7,402 nucleotides of DNA from Spirochaetae bacterium HGW-Spirochaetae-7 (GTDB lineage Bacteria; Spirochaetota; Spirochaetia; Treponematales; UBA12059), in assembly GCA_002839245.1 (NCBI GenBank), contig PGXR01000151.1, forward strand, positions 1 through 7,402, written 5' to 3'. The position numbers were made by a program, and so were the translations under genes. Shown here piece by piece: positions 6,034 through 7,402 of this stretch. Each line of letters starts with the position of its first letter. The first letter of the stretch is position 1. The notes beneath the pieces are model-generated. The model was not told the DNA's origin. It did not search any database and saw only the letters and a list, made by a program, of their open reading frames with translations.

Positions 6034-6341
6034 TCGACCGACTTCGCCTCTCCATAGAACCTGACGTACTCGTTCTTCTTGCCCGCGTGTTTCCTGCAAA
6101 CCGCGATGAGCCGGTCCAGCTCCTTGCGCTCGACGGCGTCGAGTTCGAGCGCCGAAAGCGACTCGAGCTCGGAAACCAGTTCGGGCCCCTGAAGCGCGTT
6201 GAACGAGGCGTCGGCCGTCTCGCCCGCGAAACGCAGGCAACAGCCGGCGACCTTGCCGAATTTCCTGTGGATTGACTCGAGTTCAAAAACCTCTATCAGG
6301 GGTTCTCCCTCAAGATCCTCTATCGATACGAATACGCTCAT
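6030..6341 (-). CDS. Uncharacterised 103-residue protein coupled to nudC
   Basis: I do not recognise this family. The protein begins MSVFVSIEDLEGEPLIEVFELE and is acidic in its first half. A Cys pair occurs at 34-35 (AGCCLRFAG), then a Glu/Leu-rich stretch, probably helical, at about 54-82 (ELVSELESLSALELDAVERKE region). It ends with a basic segment at about 83-94 (CRKHAGKKNEYV). There is no signal peptide or membrane segment, so it is probably cytoplasmic. The start at 6341 has GAGGAG (6347-6352) five bases upstream and a good promoter just before it; the in-frame extension beyond runs through that promoter. Its TGA overlaps the nudC ATG, so the two proteins are made together. A role linked to NudC is inferred only from position. 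Confidence 0.75.
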   Translation of the reverse strand: MSVFVSIEDLEGEPLIEVFELESIHRKFGKVAGCCLRFAGETADASFNALQGPELVSELESLSALELDAVERKELDRLIAVCRKHAGKKNEYVRFYGEAKSVE

Positions 6342-6361
6342 GGGGTCTCCTCGATACCGCG

Positions 6362-6390
6362 AGTATACGTTCCGATGGCACCAAGGTAAA
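6362..6390 (-). promoter_or_regulatory. Sigma-70-type promoter of the 103-residue gene and nudC
   Basis: On the minus strand, TTTACC (6385-6390), 17 bases, TATACT (6362-6367) gives 4 of 6 and 5 of 6 consensus matches with ideal spacing. The start would be near 6355, leaving a very short leader of about 14 bases that just includes the ribosome binding site. It lies directly after the TIM-barrel stop codon (6401-6403), so this operon can be expressed separately from the aroQ-TIM pair. Confidence 0.6.
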
Positions 6391-6400
6391 GCGTGGCGGC

Positions 6401-7186
6401 CTAAACGTCGGCCTCCGCCGAAGCCCATAATTGCCGGCAGTATGCCAGGGTGTCCTTCCTTGAACCGGCAGGAAGGGAAATCACGCCCGCATAGTCGATG
6501 ATTCCGAGAGCCTTGAAAAAAGCCAGGTAATCGTACCGGTCGCTTGCCCGAGGCGGGCTCGAAGTCTCAGGAACTTCCGGGTTCTCGACATGGATGTGCG
6601 CGATCTTCTGACGGTACTTCGACAATTCCGTCAAATCGGCATGAAGCTCTACCAGGTCCCGAGGGCTGAACATCATCGACAGATTGTGCTTGCCGATCAA
6701 GGCGATGCAGGCATCCATCTCGTCGAGCGAATTCAGGAAATTGGTACGTCTCGGCCCCAAGGGTTCCAGGCAGACGGTGATGCCGAATTGTTCGGCGATT
6801 CCGCAGAGGATGAACATGAACTGGTAGAAATGTTCCTTGGAGGTTGAAATATCGCCTTCGACGGGAAGCAGCCTTGCACGGCCATCGCCCCATACCAGCG
6901 TCCTGCACCCAAGTTCCGAAATCCTGCGTACGGCGGTATTAAGGTATTCCGTCCAGAGGTAGGTGTTGAATCCCTGTTCCGTCACCTGGACGTTTCTCGG
7001 CAGAGGCGCTTCGAACACCTCGAATGAAACGCCGGTCGCAAGCAGGCGGTTCCGTTCGGCCTGGAAACCTGCGTCATCCCATGCCATTACGGCGTCCACC
7101 GTTAGCTGGACGCGATCGAATCCAGCCGCGCGCGCATCGTCCAGTTCGGAGAGTGATCGTATTCGGATACTCCAGCGAATACTCAT
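6401..7186 (-). CDS. Xylose-isomerase-like TIM-barrel protein (sugar phosphate isomerase/epimerase fold)
   Basis: A 261-residue soluble protein. The pattern LEPLGPRRTNFLNSLDE (140-156) matches the central part of the epimerase family, where the Glu (E141) is a metal ligand. HIHVENPE (197-204) corresponds to the later His ligand strand. Relatives include ketose 3-epimerases and 3-dehydroshikimate dehydratases. Two ligands seem missing: the usual D..H strand is MMFSPRD (171-177), and the final Y.G..S.E motif reads YAGVISLP (232-239), with Pro in place of Glu. The start at 7186 has AAGGGAG (7194-7200) seven bases upstream, overlapping the aroQ stop; the gap between genes is 13 bases, so they form one operon. 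The fold is firm, but activity and substrate are unknown and the protein may not be a normal metal-dependent enzyme. Confidence 0.8.
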   Translation of the reverse strand: MSIRWSIRIRSLSELDDARAAGFDRVQLTVDAVMAWDDAGFQAERNRLLATGVSFEVFEAPLPRNVQVTEQGFNTYLWTEYLNTAVRRISELGCRTLVWGDGRARLLPVEGDISTSKEHFYQFMFILCGIAEQFGITVCLEPLGPRRTNFLNSLDEMDACIALIGKHNLSMMFSPRDLVELHADLTELSKYRQKIAHIHVENPEVPETSSPPRASDRYDYLAFFKALGIIDYAGVISLPAGSRKDTLAYCRQLWASAEADV

Positions 7187-7199
7187 GCAATCGCTCCCT

Positions 7200-7402
7200 T
7201 CAGGTGCTCAACAGATTGACGAGGGCTTCCAGTGCGAGAATGTAGCTTTTCTTCCCGAACCCGCCGATGACTCCGACGCAGACCGCCGCTATGACGGACT
7301 TGTGCCTGAATTCCTCCCGGGCGTACACGTTGGAGATGAACACCTCGACGCAAGGCACCAGCATCGCGCCGATGGCGCTTCGGAGCGCGTAGCTGTAATG
7401 CG
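7200..7402 (-). CDS. aroQ: Type II 3-dehydroquinate dehydratase homologue, C-terminal part; one catalytic His replaced
   Basis: The last 67 residues of an AroQ-family protein; the N-terminal half lies beyond the window. The fragment opens HYSYALRSA, the region of the conserved His81 (M. tuberculosis numbering). It continues CVEVFISNVYAREEFR and ends with GVIGGFGKKSYILALEAL, the usual C-terminal helix. AroQ converts 3-dehydroquinate to 3-dehydroshikimate as a cytoplasmic dodecamer. The normal EVHISN motif, whose His101 is catalytic, reads EVFISN: a Phe codon (TTC) at 7340-7338. Glu99, Ile102, Ser103 and the AREEFR arginines are kept. NVHARE reads NVYARE. The protein may thus be inactive as a dehydratase or have changed function. 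It is followed after 13 bases by the TIM-barrel gene. Family assignment is strong despite truncation; the symbol denotes the family, not proven activity. Confidence 0.85.
   Translation of the reverse strand, partial: HYSYALRSAIGAMLVPCVEVFISNVYAREEFRHKSVIAAVCVGVIGGFGKKSYILALEALVNLLST

Noticed and set aside
6034..6240. Longer version of NudC
   Set aside because: The added 69 residues are Arg-rich translation of the 103-residue gene in another frame. The coupled ATG at 6033 fits the usual NudC length.

Overview
The window is bacterial, GC-rich (roughly 60% by eye) and densely packed. Genes overlap by ATGA junctions or sit a few bases apart, and most starts have a strong AAGGAG/GGAGG-type ribosome binding site. 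The mix of a secreted-type HAD phosphatase, an SPFH protein with an Arc-like regulator and an ABC-2 exporter would fit a high-GC spirochaete or a similar environmental Gram-negative lineage. That assignment is weak and rests on family resemblance only. There are no tRNA, rRNA, CRISPR or insertion-sequence signals.

Layout. (1) Bases 1-1184: a plus-strand HAD-superfamily phosphatase. Its catalytic motif I is in frame, but no usable start codon precedes it. A good ribosome binding site and ATG on the opposite strand sit at the very edge (3-17). (2) Bases 1185-1460: a 276-base convergent gap with a strong hairpin terminator for the HAD gene, then a set of inverted repeats forming the 3' end of the facing operon. 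(3) Bases 5212 down to 1461, minus strand: a four-gene operon in the order SPFH/band-7 membrane protein, 57-residue Arc-type ribbon-helix-helix protein, ABC ATPase, 12-TM ABC-2-type permease. It has its own promoter. The start region of that promoter carries a 17-bp palindrome and 11-bp-phased repeats, which suit autoregulation by the small regulator. (4) Bases 6390 down to 5209, minus strand: a two-gene operon with an unrecognised 103-residue protein translationally coupled to a NudC-type NADH pyrophosphatase. (5) Bases 7402 down to 6401, minus strand: the 3' end of a type II 3-dehydroquinate dehydratase (AroQ) homologue, then a xylose-isomerase-like TIM-barrel protein.

The most interesting points are these. 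The SPFH-RHH-exporter operon looks like a self-contained, self-regulated membrane module, and it has a G8 homopolymer exactly in the ribosome binding site of its regulator. The AroQ homologue and the TIM-barrel protein, which are adjacent, both appear to have lost catalytic or metal-binding residues; this suggests a repurposed pair rather than ordinary shikimate or quinate enzymes. All functional statements come from reading motifs by eye; no database search was done.
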